The notes under the pieces: generated by a model | Seen by the model: the letters and a program-made list of their open reading frames with translations, nothing else | The model's database searches: none | What the model was told of the DNA's origin: nothing | From: Papaver somniferum | Lineage: Eukaryota; Streptophyta; Magnoliopsida; Ranunculales; Papaveraceae | NCBI RefSeq assembly: GCF_003573695.1 | Contig: NC_039368.1 | Span: forward strand, 85,574,374-85,638,373 | Length of the DNA stretch: 64,000 nt | Reading direction: 5' to 3' | Shown: in pieces, positions 21,541-32,386 of the stretch | Numbering within the stretch: position 1 is the stretch's first letter | Layout: the number at the start of each line of letters is the position of its first letter | Position numbers and translations under genes: made by a program

Positions 21541-23007
21541 TGATAGACACATTTTTGTGTCTAATTTATCTCGATTCTATATATTTATAGTGCTCATTTT
21601 TGTACTTATTATGGTGTTTTATGTGTGTAGGTATTTTTGGCCAATAAACATTTTTGGAAAAATCTGCTCGAAAAGTTGCGGGGCACCCCCGGAGGACACT
21701 TTTTATTCGGACCCCTCAAACGGATAAGGGGCGACAAATTACTAAGGGGCAGGGCAGTTGCTAAAGGGAGACCAACACAGGATATAGGGGGTCACTTTCT
21801 TCTCAAAATTCGAATATTTTTTTGGCGGGAAAAATAACCAGCGAGCAACCAAATTTTCGTTTGGATTTCGAAGATGTTTGACTGAGATTCAATCGCCTAA
21901 ATTTGCTGGGATAGACGTGATTCAACTAAACAAGCCTGGTATGTGCGCTGGAATCAATCGAATTGGGCTGGATAATCCAAAATAAGGAAACAAAGTTTGA
22001 ATTGCACGGGTCTCTGTTTGGGTTGATTTTTGGTAATTCAGGGAGACTAAACGCGTGAAATTGTTTCCTAAGGTAGTATTCTATCTAAGGAAGAGTTTAA
22101 GACAATCGGGAAAGCTCGGAATTGTCTAGAAAAGTCGGCAGAAGAGATTATTGCCGTGACTTGCACGTAAAGAAAAAGCGAGAATTAATCGCTATTTTTA
22201 GGTTTCTGAGTAGTATAAAAGGTGTGTTTAAGTCCCAGGAAAGGTAACGAAGTTATTGGAGCAGTCGCAGAGGAATTAGAAACACTACAGAGCCATATTG
22301 ATCAAGTTGCAGGAAACCGTATTTTGCTGCTGCTGCTGAAGAACATCCGCTGCAAATAAGAACAATGTCTCAAATTTGTAACGCTGCTACAATGACTTCT
22401 TTGTAACAGTCAGTCCTTTGTCTTGCAACACCAATACATCGTTGCAAACATCCAGTGTTATAGTTTTTCATCTTTAATCAACTTTTGAGCAACAAACATG
22501 TATTTTGAGCAAGTGATTAATATGAGGAGCTAAACCCCATTGCTGAGGCGATAGAGGAAGCTTTTTTCCAACAAGAAGTGGTATATTCTATTTTATTTAT
22601 TTATTTGCAATTATTTTATGATTATTTGCCTTGGTCGAAAATTGTTTGAATGATCCTTGTTAAGCAATTGTGATTTCTTTTGATAGAACATACTTGGACC
22701 TAGGTTTTTGATGTTCTATGCTTTGGATTTACACTTGTTATTTTGAGAATCTACTAGTTGCAATAAGTTAGAATCAACTTGAACGAGAAAAATGCATAAA
22801 TATAAATATTGGGATTAAATCACTTTGAAGTTGGAAAATAGTGGAAATCTTAGCCTCAGTGTTCTTTTAATATTGATATCATCTTTGATTGAGTTTGTGA
22901 CATTTTTTAGTTTGTTTTCTATTTTAGTTTTAGAATTTGAGTCTATATTTTATCCTTCGCAAGTCTGAGAATCGAACCACTTTTACCACTATCTACAAAT
23001 CACATCA
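21541..23007 (+). repeat. Solo LTR (1467 bp) nested in copia element 1
   Basis: It starts TGATAGACAC and ends CACATCA and is flanked by the identical 5-bp duplication CATAC (21536-21540 and 23008-23012). No coding sequence lies inside. TATAAAA at 22214-22220 gives + orientation. A single LTR with its own duplication is what remains after recombination between the two LTRs of a full element. It resembles the second solo LTR (60156-61636) in length and in both ends. Confidence 0.85.
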
Positions 23008-23794
23008 CATACTAAAAAAAATATGTATAGTAAATTATAATATTTTGTGAGAATAATATCATGGATGCATATATATTTGATGAATATTTGATAAAAATAA
23101 AATACTAGAATATTCATAGCTTAAATGAAAATAATTAACATACATACATATGCATCATGGGTATAATACATTTGCTAACAAGTAGAATGATATGATATCT
23201 TTCAATGGTCATACATGTATTTATTTATTTACTTACTTTATTTTCAAAAAAAATGAAAGAGAAAGTACAACATCACATGGGGAGTTTGAAACAAAATCAG
23301 ATGGCCCCCTTCTTCTTTTTTTGTATAAGTAAAACAAACCATTTTGTGTATCACATGATGATTTTAATTAATTAAACTAGAGATAAAAATGTCACTTTCA
23401 TGTTAGAAGACAACATGTGATCATTAAGAAACAAATAAGCTATCACTATCAAGTTGAAATCAACTAGTAAAATCAAATGGATTATTTTCTTTTAACTTTT
23501 TGGTGTAACTAAAATAAAGAGTAGAAGCTAATATTATCATGTCATTTGATAGATGAGACAAATATATCACTTTCAATAAGAGTAAATGGGTACATGATAA
23601 TAGAAAAAGTAGTTAAGTTATACCTTCTTTTGGAAAAATCCTACTTGTTTTGAGAATGAAGCCAACAACTTTCTTTTGTTTTGTGTTTGAAGGATTGAAA
23701 CTCAAAACGGAAAATGGGTCATTTGTCCAAATATTTTTTAATCACGGTTCAAATGGACGAGTAAAAAATAGTTCGGGTGAAATTGACAAAAAAA

Positions 23795-23929
23795 ATAGCA
23801 AGGATGAAAATGGATTCATCCTAGCTTAAATTTAAAACATAGCAAGGATGAAACTGGATACATCCTGTGTAAATTAAAAATAAGAAAAAATATTTGAAAA
23901 TGAGAACGATGAAACTGGTTACATCCTGG
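23795..23929. repeat. Three copies of a short hairpin phrase
   Basis: A phrase like GCAAGGATGAAACTGGATAC followed by ATCCT occurs three times (about 23795, 23839 and 23901). GGATG and CATCC within each copy are complementary. It lies in the leader region of copia element 1; origin unknown. Confidence 0.6.
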
Positions 23930-24058
23930 CCACTTTTAAAATTTTGGCCATTTAAACAGTATCTAAATCTAAATGTCATTTTCACCCAGGAATTATTGAT
24001 TTTGGTCTTTTTAACCAATTTTGTAAATTCAAAATGGGTAGGCAAAGTGTTGATAACG

Positions 24059-24305
24059 TGTTTAAGTATGTTGGAAATGGGAGACAAATATAATGGAAAC
24101 AAAGTTGAGGAGAAAGAAAATAAGTGAGTTTTATTCATTAACTATTCTCATATAAATACAAGAGGGAGATAACTCTATCTATTACATAAGTTAGCTTGCA
24201 TGTGAGGTGATATTACATGTGTTTATAAGAAGAGAGGTGCATGACATGTGTCCAAGGATAAGAGAGGTGCTTGACATGTGGTCATCCACACGTATTCCTA
24301 CAACA
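24059..24305 (-). repeat. 5' LTR of copia element 1
   Basis: 247 bp, partner of 15061-15307, followed by the duplication GTCTA at 24306-24310. Confidence 0.9.
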
Positions 24306-24356
24306 GTCTATAAAATTTACCTGTTCCCTCCCTTGTTTTATATAAAGACCCATGCC

Positions 24357-24500
24357 CAGGGACGGACCTATAGCTGGGCTAAAGGGGGCTTTAGGCCGGG
24401 TAGCCTTCCCAGTCCACAAGCCAAGTTTTTTTTTTTTACTCGATCAAGGCTTCTAGCCCGGACCTTAAAAGAAAATTTATCCTTCGTGGGGCTGTCCCTG
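24357..24500. mobile_element. hAT-type MITE, 144 bp, perfect 8-bp duplication
   Basis: The ends CAGGGACGGACC and GGCTGTCCCTG are inverted repeats (one mismatch in the first ten bases). The flanks CCCATGCC at 24349-24356 and 24501-24508 are identical 8-bp duplications, the hAT signature. It has no coding capacity. The terminal sequence is shared with the element at 48621-48797. Confidence 0.85.
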
Positions 24501-24508
24501 CCCATGCC

Positions 24509-25435
24509 CGTATGAAAGTGTAGACGCCCGTGATGATGGTGGTCGGTTCGAACTTGTGTATGCAGATGACGGAGAGACATGTGAATGAGAGACAAAATTT
24601 CAAACTATTGAAAATGAAAACTTTTCAAAGTCCGAATCAGTGGCCGATCCAGATGCTTTGATTGGGTGGGGACTACTGTTGAAATATTGAAATTAGTTAT
24701 CGATTCACGAACTGAACTTGACATTTTGCAAACTAGTGAAAGAAGAAAGGTTACCCGGAAATTTTGGTTTTTAAGACTAAGTTTTATATTAGCAGAAAAG
24801 TGTTGCAGTTCAAAAAAAAAGAATGGTCTATTTACTAACACTAGTTGTCTTTTTTAATATGTGCTCGCAATTGAACTTGCAGCAAGATTGAAGCGTTGAA
24901 TGATTCGACGCTAAAAAAGTTACTTTTTCGTTTAATGGTTCAGTGCCGGGTGATTTATTTTTTGATCTGACGGTTGAGATTTAAAATGTTGGACTGACGT
25001 GGACTACTAATCTAGCTGCTAGATTACCACTCTTATAGGACTTAGGAGATAGTCCTATCAGACGTAAACTACTAATCTAACTGCTAGATTAGCAACCATA
25101 GGACTAAGCCTAATATATTTCTAAACTAGTTCCAAAACTAGATAGGTTTTTGTCATTGGGTGAAGTACTAAAATATGAGAGAGAAAAAATCAAATAGACA
25201 AAAGTAGTTGATATTTAGGTCCTTTGTAATGGAAGCCATCTCAAACTAATGTGCTCCCACATTCAGATGATCTTGTGCAAAAATAGCTTGAGTGCCCTTT
25301 CATATAATTGTTTTCGCACATATAAATTATATTTTTTCTTAACCGACACTTTATTACTATTGCATCATTTTATTTTCCCTTTTGCGCCTAGAGTAATCAG
25401 TCTTAGCTGGTGTTTTCCGTTTTTTATGTAAAATT
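24509..25435. other. Intergenic DNA with a small palindromic direct repeat
   Basis: No gene was seen. Near 25003 and 25068, two copies 65 bp apart of ACTACTAATCTAGCTGCTAG (second copy with A for G) contain the palindrome CTAGCTGCTAG or a near-palindrome. The rest is unremarkable A/T-rich sequence. Confidence 0.5.
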
Positions 25436-25485
25436 TTGGTACATAAAAAACAAAAACTTTGTGAAGAAAGAGAAACTGCGATGAC

Positions 25486-26157
25486 GTGGCAGAGATTTTT
25501 TTGGCAATTTTTTTAGTTCTCCATCTTGCGTTTTTCTCCGACGTGGCGACTGCATCTCAGCTTGATTCAAGTTCTTCACAGAGAAATAGGGATCAAAGAT
25601 CATCAACAGAGGTCGCAACAAGGTTGGGTTTATCTGATTGCCCACCTTTAAATGATTCTTATGGTAAAAGTGGAGGTAAGAACTCAAACCCTAGTTTTGG
25701 AAAATTGAGTTTTAATGGAGGTGACAAAGAGATGAATTGGTCTTCTGTTCTTCTGCCAAATAAGATCAGTGAAGATTGTTCATTAGATAATCAACCTTCT
25801 AATTTGATTGAAGGCAAGGAGATGGTCTCAATCTCTTCTGAAATTCTAAAAGAAGTAACTAGAGACTGTGAGAAATTGGTTGTTGGCTACTTCATTGGAA
25901 AAAGACGCTCCTTCTCGGAAGTTCAATTTGCAATTGCCAATACTTCGAAGATGGAAGCAGAGGTAAAAATTACTATCCATTAAAGCAATGCTTTCTTCTT
26001 AGAATTCTTGAATATGGAAGATAAAGCAGTAGCAGTATATTTTGGATCTTTCTACATTTTAGGAAAACTGTTTGTGGTTAGACCCTGGACACCTTTGCTT
26101 GAAAACTTAATTACAGAGATAAAGACCATTCCTGTTTGGATATTGATTTACAATGTT
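25486..26157 (+). pseudogene. LINE-type ORF1 fragment with DUF4283-like domain
   Basis: The frame 25486-25983 ends in LVVGYFIGKRRSFSEVQFAI. After a frame change, 26008-26157 continues with GKLFVVRPWTPLLENL and KTIPVWILIYNV. These are the hallmark blocks of the DUF4283 domain found at the N-terminus of plant LINE ORF1 proteins and relatives, which bind nucleic acid. There is no proper start codon in context, and one frameshift lies between 25975 and 26030. The frame is cut in mid-domain by the CACTA terminus at 26158. No zinc knuckle or RT is present. Confidence 0.7.
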
Positions 26158-26400
26158 CACTACTACAATACTAGTTTTAGTCACGCCAAAAAACCGTGGC
26201 AGTTGACCAAAAATCCGTGGCAAAAGATCACTTGCCACGACAGCCTCCTCGTGACATCCTGTGGCTAAAACTGTTTGCCACGACCGTTGCCACGGTTTTT
26301 ATTAAGTGGCTAATAATGTATGATCATTTACCACGGGTTCCGTCGTGGCTAATAACTAGTTGGATGGCACATGTGTGGGATTATTAGCCACGGTTTTCAT
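26158..26400. repeat. CACTA left terminus and subterminal repeats
   Basis: CACTAC start, then at least eight copies of GCCACG(G/A) or its complement in both orientations within about 220 bp, for example TTGCCACGACC and CCGTGGCAAAAG. Such motifs are the transposase-binding sites of En/Spm-type elements. Confidence 0.7.
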
Positions 26401-27599
26401 GCATAGGTGCTCCAAGATCATTTTATGTAGCTGGATTTCACTGTAGCTATTTAAAAACTGATTGTCGCCAGTTTTTACTGCTACCCACTAAAATAACAAG
26501 ACTATTTACTTTACAACAATTTCAGAAAGTCAATGTATTCGTTAAAAAACACAAGTTCTACATGTTTCTCTGATTCATTACGTTCCAAAGCAAATAAAAA
26601 CTTAATACTATACGATTTTTGGTCTGATATAAGAAAGCAAATAGAGCCTGATTCAAGTTTCAGGAAAACTCTAAAGTGAATGAAAACAAAATACTTAAAT
26701 TATCACAGATGGATTTCTTACTTCCAAAGTTAACTATCAAATATCTTCCAGCATCTTGAACATAATATCTTTCAATGAAATTAACCTACAAAATGTAGAC
26801 ATCAAATCTGATATCAATGACAAATGACAGAAGAAAATATCCATGTATACAACATTTACAGAGGCTTAATTGCCTAATTTAAGAAGATGCAGAAGAATCA
26901 TAGGAACAACCATTCATCCAACTATAATCTCTCACATACACATGGATCCAAACAAGTACAAATATCCATCAAACATTTAAGCCGATACAGCTAGTTACCC
27001 ATAAATCAATCCATGGCAGAAAAAAGAACAAGAAATTCAGAGTAGTCTGAAACCAGTACACCCATTTCCAAATGTCCTAATAATTCAATATGAATATACA
27101 TCATCCATTGGTGTACGCAAATACTAAGTTGGTTGGCAAGCTATTGGCTAACGATAATGCTATATGTGTGTCGTTACAGCTAAAATAAAGAATGTGTCTG
27201 CAAATATCACTATAGTCCATGATGTTAATCCAGAGTCTAACTTAACAATTATGCCGTCGTCTTTCTAATATGTTGCAGCAAGGGGAACATGTTTAGAGGT
27301 TTATAAGCAACTGTAATCATATGAATAGACTAATAAAGCAGAAAACATTACCTCAGATTCGTCTAGTAAGATCATAACTCTATGGCTCTGGATGTGGGAG
27401 GTCCCTCTACAAAACAAAATGCAATTGAGAAAGCTTGTGACTGCAAACAAATATTTGCGGATATCCTCATACATGCCCAAGAAATCTTTAAGAATCTAGA
27501 TAATACACTGCCAAAAAATTTATGGATATGCTAATACATACCCGACCAGCAAACAGTAGCAAAATGGCATCTATTTTTTTCTATGATTCCTCGTTAGCC

Positions 27600-28898
27600 T
27601 TTTTTATCTCATCTACAGTTTTCTTCATCTCAAGACGTTCTTTCCATGTCGTTCTGCATATGAACCTGATCCTCCTTCAGTTTCTTAATTTCATCTCTTA
27701 ATACAGCATTTTCCTCGTTGTTTTGGACAACAATTGAAGAAGATTCCCCTATAAGCTTGGTTACTTTAATTGCTGAACCAACACCACGAATCCGACCTGG
27801 TTTCTCAGCTCCCATGATTTTAGAATACTTGTCTCCTTTCAGCTGGTCATGAGAAGTGAGTTCTAAGATTGAAACATCATTATCTGAACCATTCTCTTCT
27901 AAATTTTTCCTCTCCAAGGCTTCCACTTGAGCCTGCAGTTATAATATGCAAAGTTAAAGTGAGAACAAGTTGCAACAATTTTACTAATTCTAACAGCATA
28001 CAAATTAACGTATTAAAAAGCCTTACGCGATTTGCTTCAGATATAGGGTTGGGAGTTTTCCCTTCTTTGACTCTATAGGTTTTCTGATACACAGCCGCTC
28101 GACTTGCTTTCTTTTGTGTTGTCTCTTCTATCTGTTCATACATAGTATGTCAAGATCTACATAAACATTAACTATCAATACCGATTCATATTAGTCGTTA
28201 CCTCTATCGCGTGGTTCACGAATGACTTAATACCACCATGATGAGGCACAACCAAACACTTTCTACTTGCTTTGCCATTCTCACTCTTTTTCTATGTTAT
28301 TCAACGTTCAGAAGTTAGAAGTCACTATTTAACATATAAACTCATAAACGATAAATTTGTAAACATTCTCACCTTGAATTCAGGTGAACGCCAATATATC
28401 AACATATTTGCCCACTGAGTTTTGTCTGGACAACTAGCTCGGTTTTGTGCATCAGTCTTCTTCTCATCGAAATGTTCCAACCTCATGTTACGTTTGCTTG
28501 CCTTCCATTTTTCATGGATTTTCTCCTCCACCCAAAAGTTGATCTCATCAGAATAATGAAAAATATTCTACAACATTCATCAGTTAAAATTTAGCAATCT
28601 TATTCAATTAAATAATTTAATATATTATTTTCTCAACCTTCAACTCTTCAATGGCTTCTTCAAGCTTTTCTTCCTTATGGGGCATACCAGACCAGTCTGG
28701 AATGTCAAAAGGGTAGTTTTCTCCATTTAGTGCCAGCTTTCCACAGTAAGCCGAGATCTTATTTGCGTTCAGTCCAACTGGTGCGCCCCGGCAAAATTCC
28801 AGTGATACTTTCTCACCCTTTTTCAGCTTATTAAGGAAGTTCAACTTAGCCCCTCCTCTTACTTTCTTTACTGCCGGAGGTTGTGGGTTTTCATCCAT
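27600..28898 (-). pseudogene. En/Spm (Ptta-type) plant transposase-associated protein, multi-exon
   Basis: On -, ATG at 28898 (MDENPQPPAVKKVRGG) opens an exon containing LKKGEKVSLEFCRGAPVG and ends near 28617. The next exon (about 28560-28375) has KWKASKRNMRLEHFDEKKTD and QWANMLIYWRSPEFK, characteristic of the Ptta/En/Spm plant transposase family. A short exon follows near 28290-28200 (GGIKSFVNHAIE). The next (28143-28026) has TTQKKASRAAVYQKTYR and KTPNPISEANR, and the last (27930-27600) a coiled-coil-like stretch (NAVLRDEIKKLKEDQVHMQ). Exons are separated by short A/T-rich introns. By family this is the accessory DNA-binding protein of CACTA elements rather than the DDE transposase. Exact splice sites were not all resolved; decay is possible. 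Confidence 0.65.
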
Positions 28899-29030
28899 AT
28901 TTCCTGCAAGAACTACAAACAACAAGTAAGCACATCATAACAAAATAAAAAGATCACACAGCGTGTGGATAAAAAACACATAATAAGAAATTAATCTAGG
29001 AATGCATTCAACCTTTCCTCATACTCTAGA

Positions 29031-29212
29031 GAAGGAGAAGATATAAAGAAGTCAGCGAGCAATGTAGCCAAGGTGAACCTGCATTGATAATATATGTCAA
29101 TTCAGTCCATAAGAAACCCAAGAAGGAAAAGATATAAAGAAGTCAGCGAGCAATGTAGCCAAGGTGAGTCTGCATTGATAATATATGTCTACTCAGTCCA
29201 TAAGAAACTCAA
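29031..29212. repeat. 91-bp tandem duplication
   Basis: Two adjacent 91-bp copies (29031-29121 and 29122-29212) share GTCAGCGAGCAATGTAGCCA and TGATAATATATGTC and differ at only a few positions. They lie within the CACTA interior. Confidence 0.85.
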
Positions 29213-29637
29213 ATAATTTCAAAACCTGGCTTCATCCTAACTTCTAACCTATTAACCACTGACCTGGTCCTATCCTACTGATCAAAATAATCAAGCTCAA
29301 ACATTAAGATTCTCACGTTACCCAAACATATGATATGGACACTAAGTAATAAGTTTATCCAGCATCATATTTTCTAGCTCTGGTCCTACGGGTACGAGAT
29401 TATAACATATTAGCTAGCCACCAATAACATACAGAAATTTGATGCCTTTTCAGCATATAAGCTTACACAATCGAACAAGAGATGATTCGTAACAGCCTTA
29501 GTAGTTACTGATGATGAAGCTAAATGGTAAACATTCCATCTCTAAGTAAAATTGAAGTATTAGTCATGAATTCAAGCTACTAATCTATATGAGAAATAAA
29601 ATTGTGAAAACCTTATCAGTTCTGTGTATTGCAAGTT

Positions 29638-29703
29638 TATAATAGAGCATCAAGACCACGTCACATGTATTATAATAGAGCATCAAGACCACATCACATG
29701 TAA
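29638..29703. repeat. 33-bp tandem duplication
   Basis: TATAATAGAGCATCAAGACC plus 13 bases is repeated directly (29638-29670 and 29671-29703) with one clear mismatch and a drifted end. Confidence 0.8.
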
Positions 29704-32386
29704 AGTAGTTAATCAAATTACCCTAAAACCTTCATTCTATCAGAAAATACTGATGAATTCTGCAAAACCAAAATTCAACTTGTCCATAAGTATCAAACTA
29801 CCAATGAAGCTGTCCTGCACTAGTTTCCAGCTCATACAAAACACTACAATCGCAAAACAGATTCCACTTTCATGTAACGTTTACCTTGAACGTACAGCAG
29901 CAAAGTAACAACAGCAACAACCACTTAGAAGAATGAGTGAACTCCAAGAAGACCTGAAATTTGCAGAATGGGTCAAATTTGAAAATTTTCTAAGGGATAT
30001 TAGTATTCAGACAAACATGCTCTCCTCCCCTTAAATATGGTGAACAACTAACACGGCAAAAGGTCAATAACACGACAGGTCATAACAATGACTTATCACC
30101 TCATCGACAAGGCAACGGGTCAGTAACATACAGAACATGTTAATTTAACATTAGCTTGAGAAAGTTGTGGTCAATAACACAACAGGGCGCAGTTATAGAC
30201 TTATTATTTCAGGTAACGTTGTGCATAGTATCACTGCTATACTCATCTCACTATAGTATCAGGTCATTTTAATGCCAAACATCAACATACTGCATTTTAC
30301 TTAAGGCACATATCATGACACGTTTAAATTAAAAATATCACATGTGAAATTTCTATACTAGGTGAACACATCTTAGTATGTTAAAACCAAGCCAGTATAT
30401 CAAAACATAACGTTACGAAGAAATATAAGTGAAGAAAATAAACTTTGTTGTACTATAAGAATAAAGAATAAATAGTACCAAGGAAAGTGCTCTGTGATAT
30501 TTCACAAGCTTGAGAACCAAAGAACAAGTAACTGTGGCAAGTGCACTATTTATGTCTCACTATCTTCCACCTTAAAGCCCCGCAAATAGTACACTTGTCC
30601 ATGTTTTTTCCTTTTTTTATAGAGGGAGAATCCCAAACAGAAAACCAATTATCATAAACTCCTGATATTTAAGCCAACAACCTACACTCAAACATCATGT
30701 TTCATAAGGAAGGAGAACAAATTTTGCTTGCAGATTTAAAGAAACATGCCATTGAATTCATACGGATATTGGTGCTCAGAAAAAAGTAGAAAGTTCCTAT
30801 TGTGTTTTATCTAGTTGATGCTGAGATAACCAGTTAATATGTAACATGGCACATTCATTTCTAGACAAACTTGTTACTGCTAGCCTGTTACAGTAAAACC
30901 TAATGAAATGGGATAAGTTGAGGCTCTTGAGGGTACGCCTCAAATGATAGTACCAAATTGTAGGAACACAATACTACCTCAAACTATCTTTATTTAAACA
31001 GTAAAATCTGCAAACTCTCTGTCAGGATATAGAAAACAAGTCAATCACGTGAGAGACTCGGTCTAGTGCTGAACTTCATATAATGTGATAACCACAAAAC
31101 ATTGGGTGTAAGTGTATTGTAATACCAGTTGGTGCTATCCCAGATGAGAAACTTTTCAGATTATGAACTACTAATCACATAACTACAAATTTATCGGAGT
31201 AGTAAAACTGTAAAAGTCTCCTATTTGACCCTCTAATTCAAAAACCATTGCTTCATCAAAGAGTACTTAGAAATTACTACACATGTCTTTACGAGAATAC
31301 TTCTGACGTGTGCTATTCAGAAATTTTGATTTTACCATCTACATTTGATTTGACAGTTTATTGGAGTCATGGAGATAAAGCTGATAGATGAAAGACATTA
31401 TTCCAGAAAGGTATACTTCGTGCTTAAGTTAGAATAGAGGCTACATACAACAAATTCGATGTTTAAACAAGCATACAAAGTAAAAAATACAACAAAGAAG
31501 AGTAAGGATGCAACAACAGTCTTAAGGAACAACCAAAAATAGTATTTGACAAACCTAGAAAGACATGCATACTGGGTTTTGCAATTACACTTGAAATAGA
31601 AATACAATTCTAAACACAAACCTAGTATATTTGATATTACAAAGCAAGAACAGTAGAATTTCAAAACAAAAATTGAACTTTGACCTAAAAGAAACTCAAA
31701 ATATATGACAATCGCAGTAGGAAATCAAGGAGAAAGAAATTAAATTTCTTACCAGCTTGTGCAGATAAAATCGATGATGTCTTGCAGAGAATGAAGAAAT
31801 TGATGGATTTCCTTCTTCCAAATCTGACCCGATATCATAAAACGGTTCAAATTAAAGAAGATATAAATTCTACAGCAGTAAAAAAACTGAAGCTGGAATG
31901 AAATTAGGTTGATTCATACATATAGAATTACTACTTAAAAAAACCCTAATTTCAGAAAATCAAAATCAGAAGATCTAATTTTAGAAAATGTTTTTATAGC
32001 AACCATAATCGAAGAAAGAGGAGAGTTGAGGGAGGTGGGAGGAACTGCAGGAATTGGATGAACTGGGGACTTATCTCATCAGGTGGGGATCGTGGTCTTC
32101 TGCTGGGTTTACTAGCCACGACTTGAGATTTTAAGAAAATTCTAGGAGAATTACGATCATTCTTTAAGTGTTATATTATTCTTTTATCTCCTTATAAAAC
32201 ATGGAATACCAAGAATCTAGTTATTTTAGGAATTAGTATATGTTTTCTTAATTGTGGTATTTGTTTTGGACTCAAGTTATGTTTTCTATATATACACAAG
32301 TTCATTCTAGGGTTTAGTTATTCAGTGAATAACTTCTCTATTCTATTAGAATCCTATAGATCTTATCACTTTCTTCTTCACGGACC

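Larger units (their letters stand above)
15061..24305 (-). mobile_element. Complete but inactive Ty1/copia retrotransposon with a nested solo LTR
   Basis: Two 247-bp LTRs (15061-15307 and 24059-24305) bound a gag and a pol reading on -. Flanking 5-bp duplications are identical: GTCTA at 15056-15060 and 24306-24310. The LTRs differ at about 19 of 247 positions by my count (about 92% identity), mostly transitions, so insertion was not recent. The order on - (LTR, leader, gag, protease, integrase, RT, RNase H, polypurine tract, LTR) is that of Ty1/copia. The leader between the right LTR and gag is long because a 1467-bp solo LTR sits inside it. No canonical TGGTATCAGAGC primer site follows the 5' LTR (minus strand reads CGTTATCAACAC there). 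Confidence 0.9.
26158..32115 (-). mobile_element. CACTA (En/Spm) element, right terminus missing
   Basis: The left end starts CACTACTACAATACTAG within the DUF4283 fragment. The next 240 bp are packed with GCCACGG/CCGTGGC motifs, the subterminal repeats of CACTA elements. A En/Spm-type ORF2 relic reads on - at about 27600-28898. On the right, GTCGTGGC-type motifs reappear at about 32090-32115 (CTAGCCACGAC), but no inverted CACTA end follows, so the element is truncated there. The right limit is approximate. The DNA between 29213 and 32080 has no supported gene and is probably the element's first intron or leader region. Confidence 0.65.

Noticed and set aside
26158..32115. Looked for a DDE transposase (TnpD-like, ORF1) in the CACTA element
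   Set aside because: Only the accessory Ptta/En/Spm-type protein was found; nothing in 29213-32080 resembles a DDE catalytic domain.
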